A stretch of DNA of 64,000 nt, from the NCBI GenBank assembly GCA_030753265.1, contig JASMCQ010000094.1, positions 1 through 64,000 on the forward strand. Direction: 5' to 3'. A model generated the notes under the pieces. It saw nothing but the letters and a program-made list of their open reading frames with translations. It was not told the origin of the DNA and did no database searches. A program made the translations under genes and the position numbers. Origin of the DNA: Dehalococcoidia bacterium. Lineage in GTDB: Bacteria > Chloroflexota > Dehalococcoidia > UBA3495. Positions 9,417 through 19,139 of the stretch are shown one piece after another (positions within the stretch are counted from its first letter, which is position 1; every line of letters begins with the position of its first letter).

Positions 9417-10178
9417 GTGGCGGGAACCGAACAGGCGGAACTGGAACCAGTGAAAACCTCGACCCGGCGGCAGGGGCTGGCGCGTGGACTCCCCGGTCTT
9501 CGGTTCTACCTGGTGCCTTTGACGGGGCTGCTGATGCTGGCCAACCTCTACTTGATCTTCATGGTGGCCCCGACCGACGCGGATACGGGCCACGTTCAAC
9601 GGGTGATGTATCTCCATGTCCCCTTGGCTACCATGTCTTTCCTCGCCTTCCTGATGGTCTTCGTGGCCAGCATCCTCCATCTGGCGCGGCGTGAGGCCAG
9701 GTGGGACAGCCTGGCTCACGCCTCCGCGGAAGTGGGTGTGGTGTTTATCAGCCTGGCATTGATCACCGGGATGATCTGGGCCAAGCCGATTTGGAACGCC
9801 TGGTGGCTCTGGACCCCGCGATTGACCACCACGTTGATCCTATGGCTGATCTATGCTGCGTACCTCATGGTCCGGGCCTACGCGCCAAGCCGGGAAAAAG
9901 GGGCGCTCTACGGGGCCGTGATGGGGATCGTCGGTTTCGCTGATGTCATCATCGTTTACTTTTCGGTTCAATGGTGGCCCGGCATCCACCCGGAGCCGGT
10001 TATTGGCCCCCAGTCCGCCGGTGATGCGCTGGACCCCACGATGCGGGCCGTGCTGCTGTTCTCGTTTGCGGCCTTCTTCTTTCTCTTGCTGTTCCTGGTG
10101 CTGGAGCGAATGGAGCTGCAGAAGATCGAAGACCGGGTCAGGGACGTGAGACTCAAACTGCGGAGGGGCCGCGGCTAA
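9417..10178 (+). CDS. ccmC: Heme handling protein CcmC
   Basis: 253-residue polytopic protein of the heme-handling family with six predicted membrane helices. The tryptophan-rich WWD-type segment reads WNAWWLWTPRLTT, close to the CcmC consensus but with Thr-Pro where Asp-Ala is usual. A helix with YLHVPLA carries the first heme-ligand His. CcmC presents heme to CcmE at the outer face of the membrane. GTG start with GGAGG upstream, 6 bp after ccmB. A charged C-terminal tail follows the last helix. Confidence 0.88.
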   Translation: MAGTEQAELEPVKTSTRRQGLARGLPGLRFYLVPLTGLLMLANLYLIFMVAPTDADTGHVQRVMYLHVPLATMSFLAFLMVFVASILHLARREARWDSLAHASAEVGVVFISLALITGMIWAKPIWNAWWLWTPRLTTTLILWLIYAAYLMVRAYAPSREKGALYGAVMGIVGFADVIIVYFSVQWWPGIHPEPVIGPQSAGDALDPTMRAVLLFSFAAFFFLLLFLVLERMELQKIEDRVRDVRLKLRRGRG

Positions 10179-10339
10179 GTGCCATCGCACCGTGAAAATG
10201 GGGCGATCAAGCCCCACTGCCGGGCCGGGGGTGTAACCGCCAGGATTTCGGTGGCGAGTTTTTGTCCTCCGGTGCGGGATCACCAGTCAGTAAGGCTATT
10301 TCAGCGGCCATTTACCTGGCCCCAGGAGAGTAAGGAGCC

Positions 10340-10531
10340 ATGCCGATCGCGCTACTGCAGATCGAACTGCCCTCGTCCAACCTCCCCTACCTCTTCGCTG
10401 CCTTCGCCGTAAGCTGGGCCGCCTTCTTCGTCTACGCGTTCTTTCTGACCAGGCGCCAGCAGGAGATGCAGGGTGAGATCGAAGGTTTGCGCCGGGCTTT
10501 GGAGAACCGGAAGACCGGTGACCAGGAGTAG
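10340..10531 (+). CDS. ccmD: CcmD-like small membrane protein
   Basis: 63-residue protein with one hydrophobic helix (about residues 15-37) followed by a charged, coiled-coil-prone tail (RRQQEMQGEIEGLRRALE). Size, topology and position after ccmC match CcmD, the small subunit that helps release holo-CcmE from CcmABC. ATG start with AAGGAG just upstream. It is separated from ccmC by 161 bp and from ccmE by 289 bp, so the operon is looser here. Confidence 0.7.
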   Translation: MPIALLQIELPSSNLPYLFAAFAVSWAAFFVYAFFLTRRQQEMQGEIEGLRRALENRKTGDQE

Positions 10532-10820
10532 CCGTCAAGGTCTTCCCGGTTCGGTGAATCCCTTCTGTCCCACGGGCGCGGGTAGCATGGGGCCGCCCGG
10601 CGCCCATGCCGGACGCACCGATGCAACTCGTTCAAAGGGGCAATGCGAAGGCCCTGGAGCGTCCGCCTCCTCGCCTCACTCGGGGTGACCTGTTCCAGTG
10701 TGCTTCTCAGCCATGGCCCTTGCTGGAAAGGTGGCTACTGGCGTGATACCATAGATTGTAGGCGCGGAGACCGATGGCACAGCCGGTGTCCCTGCCGTCG
10801 GAGGACCAAGGGAGAGGCAT

Positions 10821-11306
10821 TTGGACGACGTGGAGCGGGGGCGGCCAGAGGTCACGTTGGAAGATGAGGCGAGGGGCCGAAGCAACCGGACTCGCCTGAT
10901 AATTCTGGCGTTGGTGGCCGGGCTGGCGCTCGCCTACATGGTCTACGCCGCCTTCCCGGGCAACGCCCTTTTTTTTCTGAGCGTCGACGAGTTCATGGCG
11001 AAGAGCGATGTTCAGGACGGCAGGGTGGTGCGGGTAGCCGGAATGCTGGTCGACGGCACGTTTATTCGAGACGGGAATTCCACCCTGGCTCGGTTCCAGC
11101 TCGTCGATAGAGACGGCGGCCCTCAGAGCGATCACCTCTTGGCAAAGTACGAGGGCGTCGTGCCGGACCTCTTCTTCAATCCCCACTCTGAGATCATCCT
11201 TCAAGGCAGCTACGGATCGGACCAGGTGTTCACGGCCAGCACCATCCTGGTCAAGTGTCCTTCCAAGTACCGCTCGCTCGAGGATGAACTGGAAAACAGC
11301 AGCTAG
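10821..11306 (+). CDS. ccmE: Cytochrome c maturation heme chaperone CcmE, Cys-type
   Basis: 161-residue protein with an N-terminal membrane anchor (about residues 25-46) and an OB-fold periplasmic domain (FLSVDEFM, VRVAGMLVDGT, VKYEG-like KYEGVVPDLF). The C-terminal heme-binding motif is C146-P-S-K-Y150, i.e. CXXXY rather than the HXXXY of E. coli CcmE. CXXXY versions are known from archaea and some sulfate reducers, where the system also lacks CcmH. Start is TTG, the only one at a sensible position before the anchor. ccmF, ccmG and ccmH are not in this window. Confidence 0.9.
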   Translation: MDDVERGRPEVTLEDEARGRSNRTRLIILALVAGLALAYMVYAAFPGNALFFLSVDEFMAKSDVQDGRVVRVAGMLVDGTFIRDGNSTLARFQLVDRDGGPQSDHLLAKYEGVVPDLFFNPHSEIILQGSYGSDQVFTASTILVKCPSKYRSLEDELENSS

Positions 11307-11648
11307 CGCCCGGCTCCCCGCGGCCCCGGAGTTGGCGTCTCCCGAGCCGGCTTTGGCGGTCGGCGATCTCACCAAGGGCCGGCATCAATGCCCCGATGTT
11401 TCGGTCAGCCATCTTTAAATGAGTTCACCGCATCAGCCGCTATTTCCCTTCGAACCGTCAGGCGTGCTATCGCAACTATTGCCAGGCGGGTATTCTCGGC
11501 CGCTGGGCTGGTGGCGAGGAGCTGAATCGGCAAGGCGCAAGCTCTCACCGTAGGAATACTTTGGGGATTCTTCAACACCGCGGCCCGGGCCACCCGAAGA
11601 GGTCAACCCGGCCCCGGCGAGACAGGAAGGAGGAGGAGGCGCCGCCGG
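11307..11648. other. 342-bp spacer without recognisable gene
   Basis: Between ccmE and the end of the anti-sigma gene, which are convergent. No gene, strong hairpin with T-tract or known repeat was recognised. Confidence 0.5.
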
Positions 11649-11927
11649 CTAAGAAGGGCTCTGGCCTTTGTCCTGTTTGGCCCGGGCGAGGATGGACCGC
11701 TTGAACGAGGCAGGCGGCGAGACCCTGGGGAGGCTGGCGAGAATGCTGATAGTCGAAGCCAGCGTGTCGACGAACGCCTGACACGGCCTGCATTTGCTCA
11801 AGTGGCTCTGGATGGTGGAGCGTTTCGCCGTTGGTAAATCCTCTTCAAGGTAGTCCGAAGAAAGCTCTCGGACCCCCTCGCAGTCGATCTCATGGCGGCG
11901 AACTAGATTCTTAAACAGTCCAAGCAC
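11649..11927 (-). CDS. Putative anti-sigma factor, zinc-finger (zf-HC2) type
   Basis: 92-residue protein with the zinc-containing anti-sigma motif His-x3-Cys-x2-Cys (HLSKCRPCQAF, around residues 42-52) and an upstream Cys (DCEGVRELSSDYLEE) typical of the ASD fold. There is no clear membrane helix, so it would be a soluble, possibly redox-responsive anti-sigma factor. GTG start. It is divergent from the ECF sigma gene 177 bp away rather than co-transcribed with it, which is less common; partnership is inferred from adjacency. Confidence 0.75.
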   Translation of the reverse strand: MLGLFKNLVRRHEIDCEGVRELSSDYLEEDLPTAKRSTIQSHLSKCRPCQAFVDTLASTISILASLPRVSPPASFKRSILARAKQDKGQSPS

Positions 11928-12104
11928 GGCATTTGCCCCCGGCTCATTCTATAGGCATCCGGTGGAGTCGGCAACCTCTCGGGATCAATCTCCAAAGTGT
12001 ACCGTTAGCCCCCACCTTGAGCCAGGAGGGGCGCTCTCTATGGACAACCTCTCTAGGTTAGATGCACAATGCGGTCCAAAAGGATGCAAGTTTAGGGCGA
12101 TTGG

Positions 12105-12638
12105 ATGGAAATGGAAACCCAGACCCGATTGGACTTTGAATCCATAGTTGAGAATTACAGCGACTTCGTATACAACCTGACCTACCGCGTACTGGGAAAC
12201 AACGCCGACGCCGAAGATGCGGCGCAGGACGCTTTTCTTTCCGCCTATCGCAGTTTCCAGCGTTTCAGGGGAGAGTCGTCGGTCAGCACTTGGCTTTATC
12301 GCATCGCGGTTAACGCCGCGTTGATGAGATTGCGGAAGGACCGGCAGAAGAACCTGCTGACCCAGACGGGATACGACGAGTTGCGTATTACCAATCCTTC
12401 CGAAGGTCCGGAGAAGCAGGCGCTCAACAGTGAGCTTAGGGAGCGCCTGGAACAGGGCTTGGGGTTGGTAGCTCCCCACCTGCGGGCAGCCGTGGTCTTG
12501 CGGGACGTGCAGGGCCTGAACAATGAAGAGGCTGCCGCAGTGCTGGATATCTCCGTTTCGTCTCTGAAGGCCCGTCTACATCGGGGGCGGGTGTTGCTCC
12601 GCCAGTACCTGCAGGACTACCTCCAGCAGGTCCAATAG
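12105..12638 (+). CDS. ECF-type RNA polymerase sigma factor
   Basis: 177-residue sigma-70-family protein with only regions 2 and 4. Region 2 holds [23 protein letters not shown] and the -10-recognition helix with [10 protein letters not shown]. Region 4 holds the helix-turn-helix [28 protein letters not shown] sigma factors direct stress or envelope regulons and are usually held by an anti-sigma factor, here probably the divergent zf-HC2 protein. ATG at 12105; the ribosome site is weak. Confidence 0.9.
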   Translation: MEMETQTRLDFESIVENYSDFVYNLTYRVLGNNADAEDAAQDAFLSAYRSFQRFRGESSVSTWLYRIAVNAALMRLRKDRQKNLLTQTGYDELRITNPSEGPEKQALNSELRERLEQGLGLVAPHLRAAVVLRDVQGLNNEEAAAVLDISVSSLKARLHRGRVLLRQYLQDYLQQVQ

Positions 12639-12700
12639 ACCTTATCCAGAGCCGCCATCGGCGGGCGGCGGACCTCCAGGCTGAGGACCTTGGGTCTCGG

Positions 12701-13567
12701 TCAGATCTGGAACGACCCCATCAGTTCCTCAACAGCCCGCGGCTTGGTCTTTTCCCACAACTGTTCAAACTGCTGGTCGAGTGATGGCCGGCTCTCGTCC
12801 TTGTACAAGACCCCAACCGGCGTACCGCCTTGCTGAAGCAGGCGAGACGCCTCGGCGCGGTCCGAGGGATCGTGGTCCTCCGGAATGGCCCACAACGCCG
12901 GCTCTACCCCTTGCTTCTGGTTTCCCTTCAGCTCTTCATAGTTGTCATGGTAGGTGGTACAGGGAGACTGGACATGGACGATGGAGAACCCGGCGTGGTC
13001 CATCCCCTGTTTGATCAGCTTGGCCAGGGGCCGGGGTTGGCCGGAGAACCCGGAAGCGATGTACGTGACTCCCAGGGTCAGGTACAGTTCCAGCGGACTG
13101 GTCGCCGCTTCCAGTTTGCCGAACGGGGTAGAACTGGTAATGGTGCCAATCTTGGTGGTGGGCGAACTCTGGCCCTTGGTCAGCCCGTAGATACCGTTGT
13201 CCATGACCACGGCGCAGATATTCAGGTTCCTGGCGGCTTGAGGCCCGATATGCTCGGCGCCGATGCTCAAGAAGTCCCCATCGCCGGCCACGACGACCAC
13301 GTTCAGACTGGGGCGGGCCATCTTGACGCCCATGGCGATCGGCAGGGACCTTCCGTGAATGCCGTGGAAGCCGTAGGCTTGAGCCCCTTCCAGCAGATGG
13401 ACCAGGTTGCCGGAGCAGCCTATACCCGCCACCACCACATTGCCCTCCGCGGGAACCCCCGACTCTTCCAGCCGGTCGATCATGGCGAATTCAATCGCCC
13501 TGCGCACCCCGAAGTCGCCGCAGCCGGGGCACCATTTGAAATCGTATTCCAGGTTCTTCTTGCTCAT
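12701..13567 (-). CDS. korB: 2-oxoacid:ferredoxin oxidoreductase beta subunit
   Basis: 288-residue ThDP-binding subunit. WCPGCGD at the N-terminus, GIGCSGN and the ThDP motif GDGDFLSIG followed by DNGIYGLTKGQ mark the KorB/PorB family. With the alpha/gamma subunit it converts a 2-oxoacid (2-oxoglutarate most likely; pyruvate possible) plus CoA to acyl-CoA and reduced ferredoxin. Its ATG overlaps the stop of the alpha gene by 4 bp, showing co-translation. No ferredoxin-like delta subunit is present, as usual for the two-subunit type. Confidence 0.92.
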   Translation of the reverse strand: MSKKNLEYDFKWCPGCGDFGVRRAIEFAMIDRLEESGVPAEGNVVVAGIGCSGNLVHLLEGAQAYGFHGIHGRSLPIAMGVKMARPSLNVVVVAGDGDFLSIGAEHIGPQAARNLNICAVVMDNGIYGLTKGQSSPTTKIGTITSSTPFGKLEAATSPLELYLTLGVTYIASGFSGQPRPLAKLIKQGMDHAGFSIVHVQSPCTTYHDNYEELKGNQKQGVEPALWAIPEDHDPSDRAEASRLLQQGGTPVGVLYKDESRPSLDQQFEQLWEKTKPRAVEELMGSFQI

Positions 13568-15279
13568 GCCCGGACCATCTCCCGGCGAGAGGTACTCGCC
13601 ATATCGGTGATCTGTTTGACCAGGTCTCGAACCCGGAATGGCAGGCCGGTGTATTGAGTGATAGCCACTGCACGTACCCCCTCGGAACGGAGGATACTGG
13701 CGAACTGCCCCTGGTAGTTCAACTCAGGCACGATTACCAGCTCTTTTTGTCTCAACTCCTCCAGCAACCGGGGAGGCAGCGGGTTCAAGAACATGGTGTA
13801 ATACCAGGCGACGGAGACGCCCTGCTCTTTCAAAGTGTGGTAAGCCTCCAGGGCCGGCCCCTTGGAGCCCCCCCAGGGGAGGAGAGCGATTGACTCCTCC
13901 GGCCTTTCCCGTTCGTAGGTGTCCGTTTCGAGCAGTTTCAACTTGCCGAATCGCCGCTCGGTCATCTCTACGTGGTGTTCGGCCAGGTGGGTGGTGTCTC
14001 CCATGTCGTCGTGTTCGCTGCCGTTGGCCACGTAGGCTCCCGGAGAGCCGGGGATGGGCATGGGTGAAAGCTCCTGCCCAGCATAGCGATGGTAGTTGTT
14101 GGCGCCCTGGTAAACCTTCCGATTCGTCACTTCCAGCTTGGATAGGTCCGGCATGGGGATATTCTGTACCCGCTCCGCCAAGGTCATCTCGGTGAGCAAG
14201 ATAACCGGGCCTTGGTACCGCTCCGCCCAATTCAAAGCTGTCACGGCGCCGTAAAAACACTCTTCCACGGTGCCGGCGGCAATGATGGGAAGTCGAACGT
14301 CGCCATGGGCAGGATACATGCAGGCCATCAGGTCCGATTGTTCGGTCTTGGTCGGCAGGCCGGTCGCCGGGCCGGCCCGCTGCACGTCCACCACCACGCA
14401 GGGAATCTCCGCCATCCAGGCTAACCCCAAGCCTTCGCTCATCAGGGAGATCCCCGGCCCGGAGGTGGCTGTCATGGATTTTCTTCCGGCGAATCCGCCG
14501 CCCAACAACGCCGTCATTGCCTCGATTTCCGAGCTTACCTGGTAGGCGAATTTTTCAGGACCCACCAGGTTGCGTTCCAGGTAGATCAAAATGGCGCTGG
14601 CCGGGGAGATCGGATAGCCCACGTAGAATTCCAGCCCTCCGGCCAGAGCGCCCAGGGCCACGGCCTCATTCCCCTTGAGCATGAGTTGGGCGTCCTCCGG
14701 CATTTCGGGGGGCGCCAGTTCTCCCAACGCGAAACCGACCTGGGAGATGTGCTCCCAGCCCAGGTTGATCGCCATGATGTTGGACCGGATGATTTCGGCG
14801 TCGGTGGACCGGCCGCGGCTAAACCGCTGCTCCACGAACTTCTCCAAGGACGCCTTTGACATGTCCACCAGGTACGCCAACGCCCCGACCACGACCATGT
14901 TGGCGGCCCGGTTGTTGGCCGTCGACCGGGCCAGATCGTCGATAGCCAGGCCGAGGACCCGAGGGCTGGCTTCCAACTGGAACTCGTTGGAGTTGTAAAT
15001 GACCACGCCGCCGTCTCTCACGGCGCCGCGGTGGGCATCATAGGCTTCCCGGTTAAAGGCCACCAGGACATCCACATCGTCCCCGGGGCTCAGGACCGGC
15101 TCCACCGAGATGCGGACCTGGGTCCAGGTGGGGCCCCCCATGATCTGGGAGGGAAATGTGGCGAAGGTTAGGGCGTGGAAGCCGGCGGAGGTGGAGGTCT
15201 GTGCCAGAGATTCCGCCGAGGTGACAACCCCCTGTCCCCCTTCTCCGGCGAACCGGACGACAAAGTCGCGGACTAGCAT
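13564..15279 (-). CDS. korA: 2-oxoacid:ferredoxin oxidoreductase, fused gamma-alpha subunit
   Basis: 571-residue protein fusing an N-terminal gamma domain (residues 1 to about 185, starting with RFAGEGGQGV) to an alpha domain. The alpha domain starts near GNEAVALGALAGGLEFYVGYPISPAS and contains ATSGPGISLMSEGLG, typical of KorA. It works with the beta subunit at 12701-13567. ATG start with GGGAGG upstream. The reducing equivalents go to ferredoxin; the reaction is oxygen-sensitive in many homologues but also found in aerobic Chloroflexota and actinobacteria. Substrate choice is inferred only. Confidence 0.92.
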   Translation of the reverse strand: MLVRDFVVRFAGEGGQGVVTSAESLAQTSTSAGFHALTFATFPSQIMGGPTWTQVRISVEPVLSPGDDVDVLVAFNREAYDAHRGAVRDGGVVIYNSNEFQLEASPRVLGLAIDDLARSTANNRAANMVVVGALAYLVDMSKASLEKFVEQRFSRGRSTDAEIIRSNIMAINLGWEHISQVGFALGELAPPEMPEDAQLMLKGNEAVALGALAGGLEFYVGYPISPASAILIYLERNLVGPEKFAYQVSSEIEAMTALLGGGFAGRKSMTATSGPGISLMSEGLGLAWMAEIPCVVVDVQRAGPATGLPTKTEQSDLMACMYPAHGDVRLPIIAAGTVEECFYGAVTALNWAERYQGPVILLTEMTLAERVQNIPMPDLSKLEVTNRKVYQGANNYHRYAGQELSPMPIPGSPGAYVANGSEHDDMGDTTHLAEHHVEMTERRFGKLKLLETDTYERERPEESIALLPWGGSKGPALEAYHTLKEQGVSVAWYYTMFLNPLPPRLLEELRQKELVIVPELNYQGQFASILRSEGVRAVAITQYTGLPFRVRDLVKQITDMASTSRREMVRA

Positions 15280-15513
15280 AGGCAGACCTCCCGGCCTATT
15301 GATCAGGACAAAGGGATATCAGGATTGGATCCAGTGGTGGAGCGGCGGACGGATATTCGGTATCTACATGCACAGGAAGCAAGGACGGCTACATTGAGGC
15401 ACAAACGGTTCAGGGTCTTTGGCATGGTGGTTTTTGGGATCGGTCCTCTCGACTCCCTGAAGTCAAGGCGACCTCATAGAGGTCGCTCTATTCGCCGTTA
15501 TCGCGGCAGCCCA

Positions 15514-15547
15514 GTGGTCTGCCCGGTGGTCTGCCCGGTGGTCTGAC
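15514..15547. repeat. 12-bp tandem repeat (about 2.8 units)
   Basis: The unit gtggtctgcccg is repeated head to tail. It lies in the 420-bp spacer between korA and dprA, which are divergent; otherwise this spacer holds only AT-richer sequence with a weak TATGCT/TAGAAT promoter-like stretch just before dprA. Confidence 0.7.
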
Positions 15548-15699
15548 TGAGTATTTCCGAGGGCTGCATTACGAATATAACACCCGGCTTCGGCCATTGT
15601 CAATTGAGACTCAGTAACAATATCCGGCTCTGATAATTGTCTAATTGCGCCCGGCTCCCGACATTGTTGGGGGTTCTTGGGTATGCTAGAATCCGTATC

Positions 15700-16809
15700 A
15701 TGGAGGACATCAAATACTGGGTGGCGCTGAACCGCGTCCCCCAGCTTGGAACGGTTAGGTTCCGCCGGTTGGAGGCCCACTTCGGCAAGTTGGCTGGCGC
15801 TTGGCAGGCCAGTTTGGCCGAGTTGAAGGCTGCTGGAATCGAGGATCGACCGGCTCGTGAGATAGTGGCGGCCCGAAGCCGTATCTCACCGGACGCCGAG
15901 ATTGAGCGGATGAGCCTCGCTGGGGTGAAGCCGCTCAACTGGCACCACCATGATTACCCGCCCCGGCTGAAAGAGATACATGATCCACCCCCGGTACTAT
16001 ATTATAAGGGCACCATTCTGCCGGACGACGAACGGGCGGTGGCGGTGGTGGGGACCCGGGGGCCCACCACCTATGGCCGCGAGGCGGCTGCCGCGCTGAC
16101 CACCGACCTGGCTCGCAACGGCATCACCATCGTAAGCGGATTGGCCCGGGGCATTGACGGCGTCGCCCACCGGGCGGCCCTGGACGCCGGCGGCAGGACT
16201 ATCGCCGTCCTGGCCAGCGGGTTGGACACGGTCTACCCACGGGAGCACGCTGGTCTGTTCCAGCGGACCCAGGGGGCTGGGGCGGTGGTTTGCGAGTACC
16301 CTCTGGGTGTGCGGCCGGATCCCCGCAGCTTTCCCCGGCGGAACCGGCTGATCAGCGGCATGAGCCTGGGGACCCTGGTGATCGAGGCGCCCAACAAGAG
16401 CGGCGCGGTTTGGACGGTGCGTCACGCTTTGGACCAAAACCGGGAGGTCTTCTGCGTTCCGGGAAGTATCTTCTCACCGGCCAGCCAGTTCACCAACCGG
16501 ATGATCCAAGAGGGCGCCAAGCTGGTCTCCAGCTACACCGACGTCCTGGAAGAGCTTAACTTGACGGTGGTCGCCCACCAGGTGGAGATGCCCATGATTC
16601 AGGATCAAGCCGACGATACCGAGGCGGCCTTGCTCCAGTACCTGGACGACGAACCGCTACATATCGACGATATCCGAAGGAGCGCCAGCTTGCCCATCGC
16701 CGCGGTCAGCAGCCTGTTGTCCATGCTGGAGCTGAGGGGTAAGGTCAAGCAGGTTGGCTGCATGCACTACATTCGAATACGGGAGACTAGCCCAATCTAT
16801 GGCAACTGA
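15700..16809 (+). CDS. dprA: DNA processing protein DprA
   Basis: 369-residue protein with an N-terminal SAM/HhH-like region, a central Rossmann domain (AVVGTRGPTTYG, SGLARGIDGVAHRAAL, SGLDTVYPREH, RNRLISGMS) and a C-terminal winged-helix domain (around residues 305-360). DprA binds single-stranded DNA and loads RecA during natural transformation; many non-competent bacteria also keep it. ATG at 15700 gives the normal N-terminus (EDIKYWVALNRVPQLG). It overlaps topA by 11 bp, an arrangement seen in many bacteria. Confidence 0.93.
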   Translation: MEDIKYWVALNRVPQLGTVRFRRLEAHFGKLAGAWQASLAELKAAGIEDRPAREIVAARSRISPDAEIERMSLAGVKPLNWHHHDYPPRLKEIHDPPPVLYYKGTILPDDERAVAVVGTRGPTTYGREAAAALTTDLARNGITIVSGLARGIDGVAHRAALDAGGRTIAVLASGLDTVYPREHAGLFQRTQGAGAVVCEYPLGVRPDPRSFPRRNRLISGMSLGTLVIEAPNKSGAVWTVRHALDQNREVFCVPGSIFSPASQFTNRMIQEGAKLVSSYTDVLEELNLTVVAHQVEMPMIQDQADDTEAALLQYLDDEPLHIDDIRRSASLPIAAVSSLLSMLELRGKVKQVGCMHYIRIRETSPIYGN

Positions 16810-19066
16810 TTCTGGGAAGAAGACCCCCGCCCGGTCCAAGCCTAAACCCAAGCCTCGAACTGCAGGTACCGCGAAGAAGAAGGCGAGCCCTCGAAAGAGC
16901 ACCCTTAGGGCCAGCCTGACCGGCAAGCACCTGGTCATCGTGGAATCCCCGGCCAAAGCCCGAACCGTGGGCCAGATCCTGGGAAGAAAGTACGTGGTTA
17001 CGGCCTCTCTGGGCCACGTCCGGGACCTGCCGAAGAGCAAGATCGGGGTGGACGTCGATCAGGACTTCGAGCCGTCCTACGTAATAATGAAGGACAAGAA
17101 GACCGTACTCACCGACCTGAAGAAAGCCGGCGAGCAGGCAACGAGCATATATCTGGCTACCGACCCGGGCCGGGAGGGTGAGGCCATCTCCTGGCACCTC
17201 CAGGCAGCCGCCGAGTGGAGCCGGAGGTCCGAGCCACCCAAGCGGGTGGTCTTTCACGAAATCACCAAAGAGGCCGTGATGGAGGCCTTCAAGCACCCCA
17301 GGGAAATCGATATGCAACTGGTCAATGCTCAGCAGGCCAGACGGATCTTGGACCGGCTGGTGGGCTACCAGATCAGCCCCTTACTCTGGCGGCGCGTTCA
17401 GCGGGGTCTCTCAGCCGGGCGGGTCCAATCGGTCGCCCTGCGAATGGTGGTGGACCGGGAGAAGGAAATCCAGGCCTTCGTGCCGGTGGAATCCTGGACG
17501 CTGGAAGCCCAACTCCATAAAGAGTCTGGCGATTCCACCGCAGCCAATCTATTCACGGCCGTGCTCCACTCAACCAAGGGGCAGAAGGGCCGGCTGTCCA
17601 TCGCGAAAGAGGATGAGGCCCGGCGCTACGAAGCCGAACTTAATGGCGCCGCCTACGCGGTGGCCAGTGTGACCAAACGGGAGGTGCGCCAACGGCCGGT
17701 CGCGCCTTTCACCACGAGCACCTTGCAGCAAGACGCGGGGCGAAAGCTCAGGTTCACCGCCCAAAAGACCATGAGGATCGCCCAGCAACTTTATGAAGGT
17801 CTATCGGTTGGCCCAGGGGGCCCGGTGGGCCTGATCACCTACATGCGCACCGATTCTACCCAGGTTGCGGGGTCGGCCGTGGGTGAGGTGCGGGACTACA
17901 TCCGCGACCGGTACGGCAAGGAGTTCTTGCCGGACAAGCCGAGGATGTACACGAAGCGGTCCAAGGCGGCTCAGGAAGCCCACGAGGCGATCCGGCCCAC
18001 CTCTGCCCGGCGCGACCCGGAGGCCTTGAGGGCTCACCTGGACCGGGACCAGCACAACTTGTACAAGCTGATTTGGGAGCGGATGGTCGCCAGTCAGATG
18101 GCTGATGCCCGGTCCGATGCCACCACCGTGGATATCGAAGCCACCTGTAAAGCATCGCCCAACGTCTACGTCTTCCGGGCCACAGGCTCGGTGCTCAAGT
18201 TCCCGGGCTTCCGTTCCGTGTATGCGGAGCGGCGTGAGGAAAACGGGGGAGCCGAGGGCCGCAGAGCGCTGCCCCTGCTGGTCAGCGCCGACCCGCTGCG
18301 GTGCACCAAACTCGAAGCGCTCCAGCACTTCACCGAGCCTCCTCCGCGGTTCACGGAGGGCACGTTGATCCGGGCGATGGAGGAGCAGGGTATCGGCCGG
18401 CCCAGTACCTACGCGCCGACCATCGGCACGCTTCTGGACCGCCACTATGTCGGCAAAGAGCAGACCCGCCTGGTGCCCTCGCCTTTGGGCACCACCGTCA
18501 CCGAGCTTTTGACCGAGTACTTCACCGAGGTCATGGACCCGGAGTTCACCGCCAGGATGGAAAAGGAGTTGGACGACGTGTCCCGAGGCGAGCGACAGTG
18601 GGTCCCAATGCTGGATGAGTTCTACGGCCCTTTCCAAAAAGCCCTGGAAGCCGCTCAGGAGCTGATGCCCCGGAGAAAGGTGGAAGAGGAGACCGACGAG
18701 ATCTGCGAAACCTGCGGCATGCCCATGGTGATCAAGACCGGGCGGTTCGGCCGGTTCCTTGCCTGCACCGGCTTCCCGGAGTGCCGGACCACCAAGAGGA
18801 TCTTGAACAAGACCGGCGCGTCCTGTCCCAAGTGCGGTGGCGACATCGTCGAGCGCCGGTCCCGGGGACGAGGACGACCCTTCTACGGCTGTTCCCGCTA
18901 TCCGGAGTGCGATTTCCTGACCAACCGGAAGCCGGTGCCCACTCCCTGCCCCGAGTGCAGCGGCCTGATGGTGATCGCGGACCGGGACACCGCCGCCTGC
19001 ACCAACTGTGATTGGCAGGAGCCCATGGGAACGGACGTAGAGGAGCAGGCCCCCGTTGCCGGCTGA
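16799..19066 (+). CDS. topA: DNA topoisomerase I
   Basis: 755-residue type IA topoisomerase. A Lys/Pro-rich N-terminal extension of about 40 residues precedes the Toprim domain (VIVESPAKARTVGQILG, DPGREGEAISWHL). The active-site Tyr is in LITYMRTDST. The C-terminus has three zinc-finger modules: CETCG..C..FPEC, CPKCGG..GCSRYPEC and CPECSG..CTNC. It relaxes negative supercoils. The ATG at 16799 lies inside the end of dprA, indicating coupling; an ATG-less extension further upstream is open but would add residues absent from the family. Confidence 0.95.
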   Translation: MATDSGKKTPARSKPKPKPRTAGTAKKKASPRKSTLRASLTGKHLVIVESPAKARTVGQILGRKYVVTASLGHVRDLPKSKIGVDVDQDFEPSYVIMKDKKTVLTDLKKAGEQATSIYLATDPGREGEAISWHLQAAAEWSRRSEPPKRVVFHEITKEAVMEAFKHPREIDMQLVNAQQARRILDRLVGYQISPLLWRRVQRGLSAGRVQSVALRMVVDREKEIQAFVPVESWTLEAQLHKESGDSTAANLFTAVLHSTKGQKGRLSIAKEDEARRYEAELNGAAYAVASVTKREVRQRPVAPFTTSTLQQDAGRKLRFTAQKTMRIAQQLYEGLSVGPGGPVGLITYMRTDSTQVAGSAVGEVRDYIRDRYGKEFLPDKPRMYTKRSKAAQEAHEAIRPTSARRDPEALRAHLDRDQHNLYKLIWERMVASQMADARSDATTVDIEATCKASPNVYVFRATGSVLKFPGFRSVYAERREENGGAEGRRALPLLVSADPLRCTKLEALQHFTEPPPRFTEGTLIRAMEEQGIGRPSTYAPTIGTLLDRHYVGKEQTRLVPSPLGTTVTELLTEYFTEVMDPEFTARMEKELDDVSRGERQWVPMLDEFYGPFQKALEAAQELMPRRKVEEETDEICETCGMPMVIKTGRFGRFLACTGFPECRTTKRILNKTGASCPKCGGDIVERRSRGRGRPFYGCSRYPECDFLTNRKPVPTPCPECSGLMVIADRDTAACTNCDWQEPMGTDVEEQAPVAG

Positions 19067-19139
19067 CCTTCAGCGGGGCGGAAAGACCTTTACAATGGGG
19101 GTTGCGGTGGACGGCCAAGCAGAACCGGAGATAACCTCC

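Noticed and set aside
15514..15547. A regulatory iteron array upstream of dprA.
   Set aside because: Only about 2.8 short units with no further copies nearby; more likely a simple tandem duplication.
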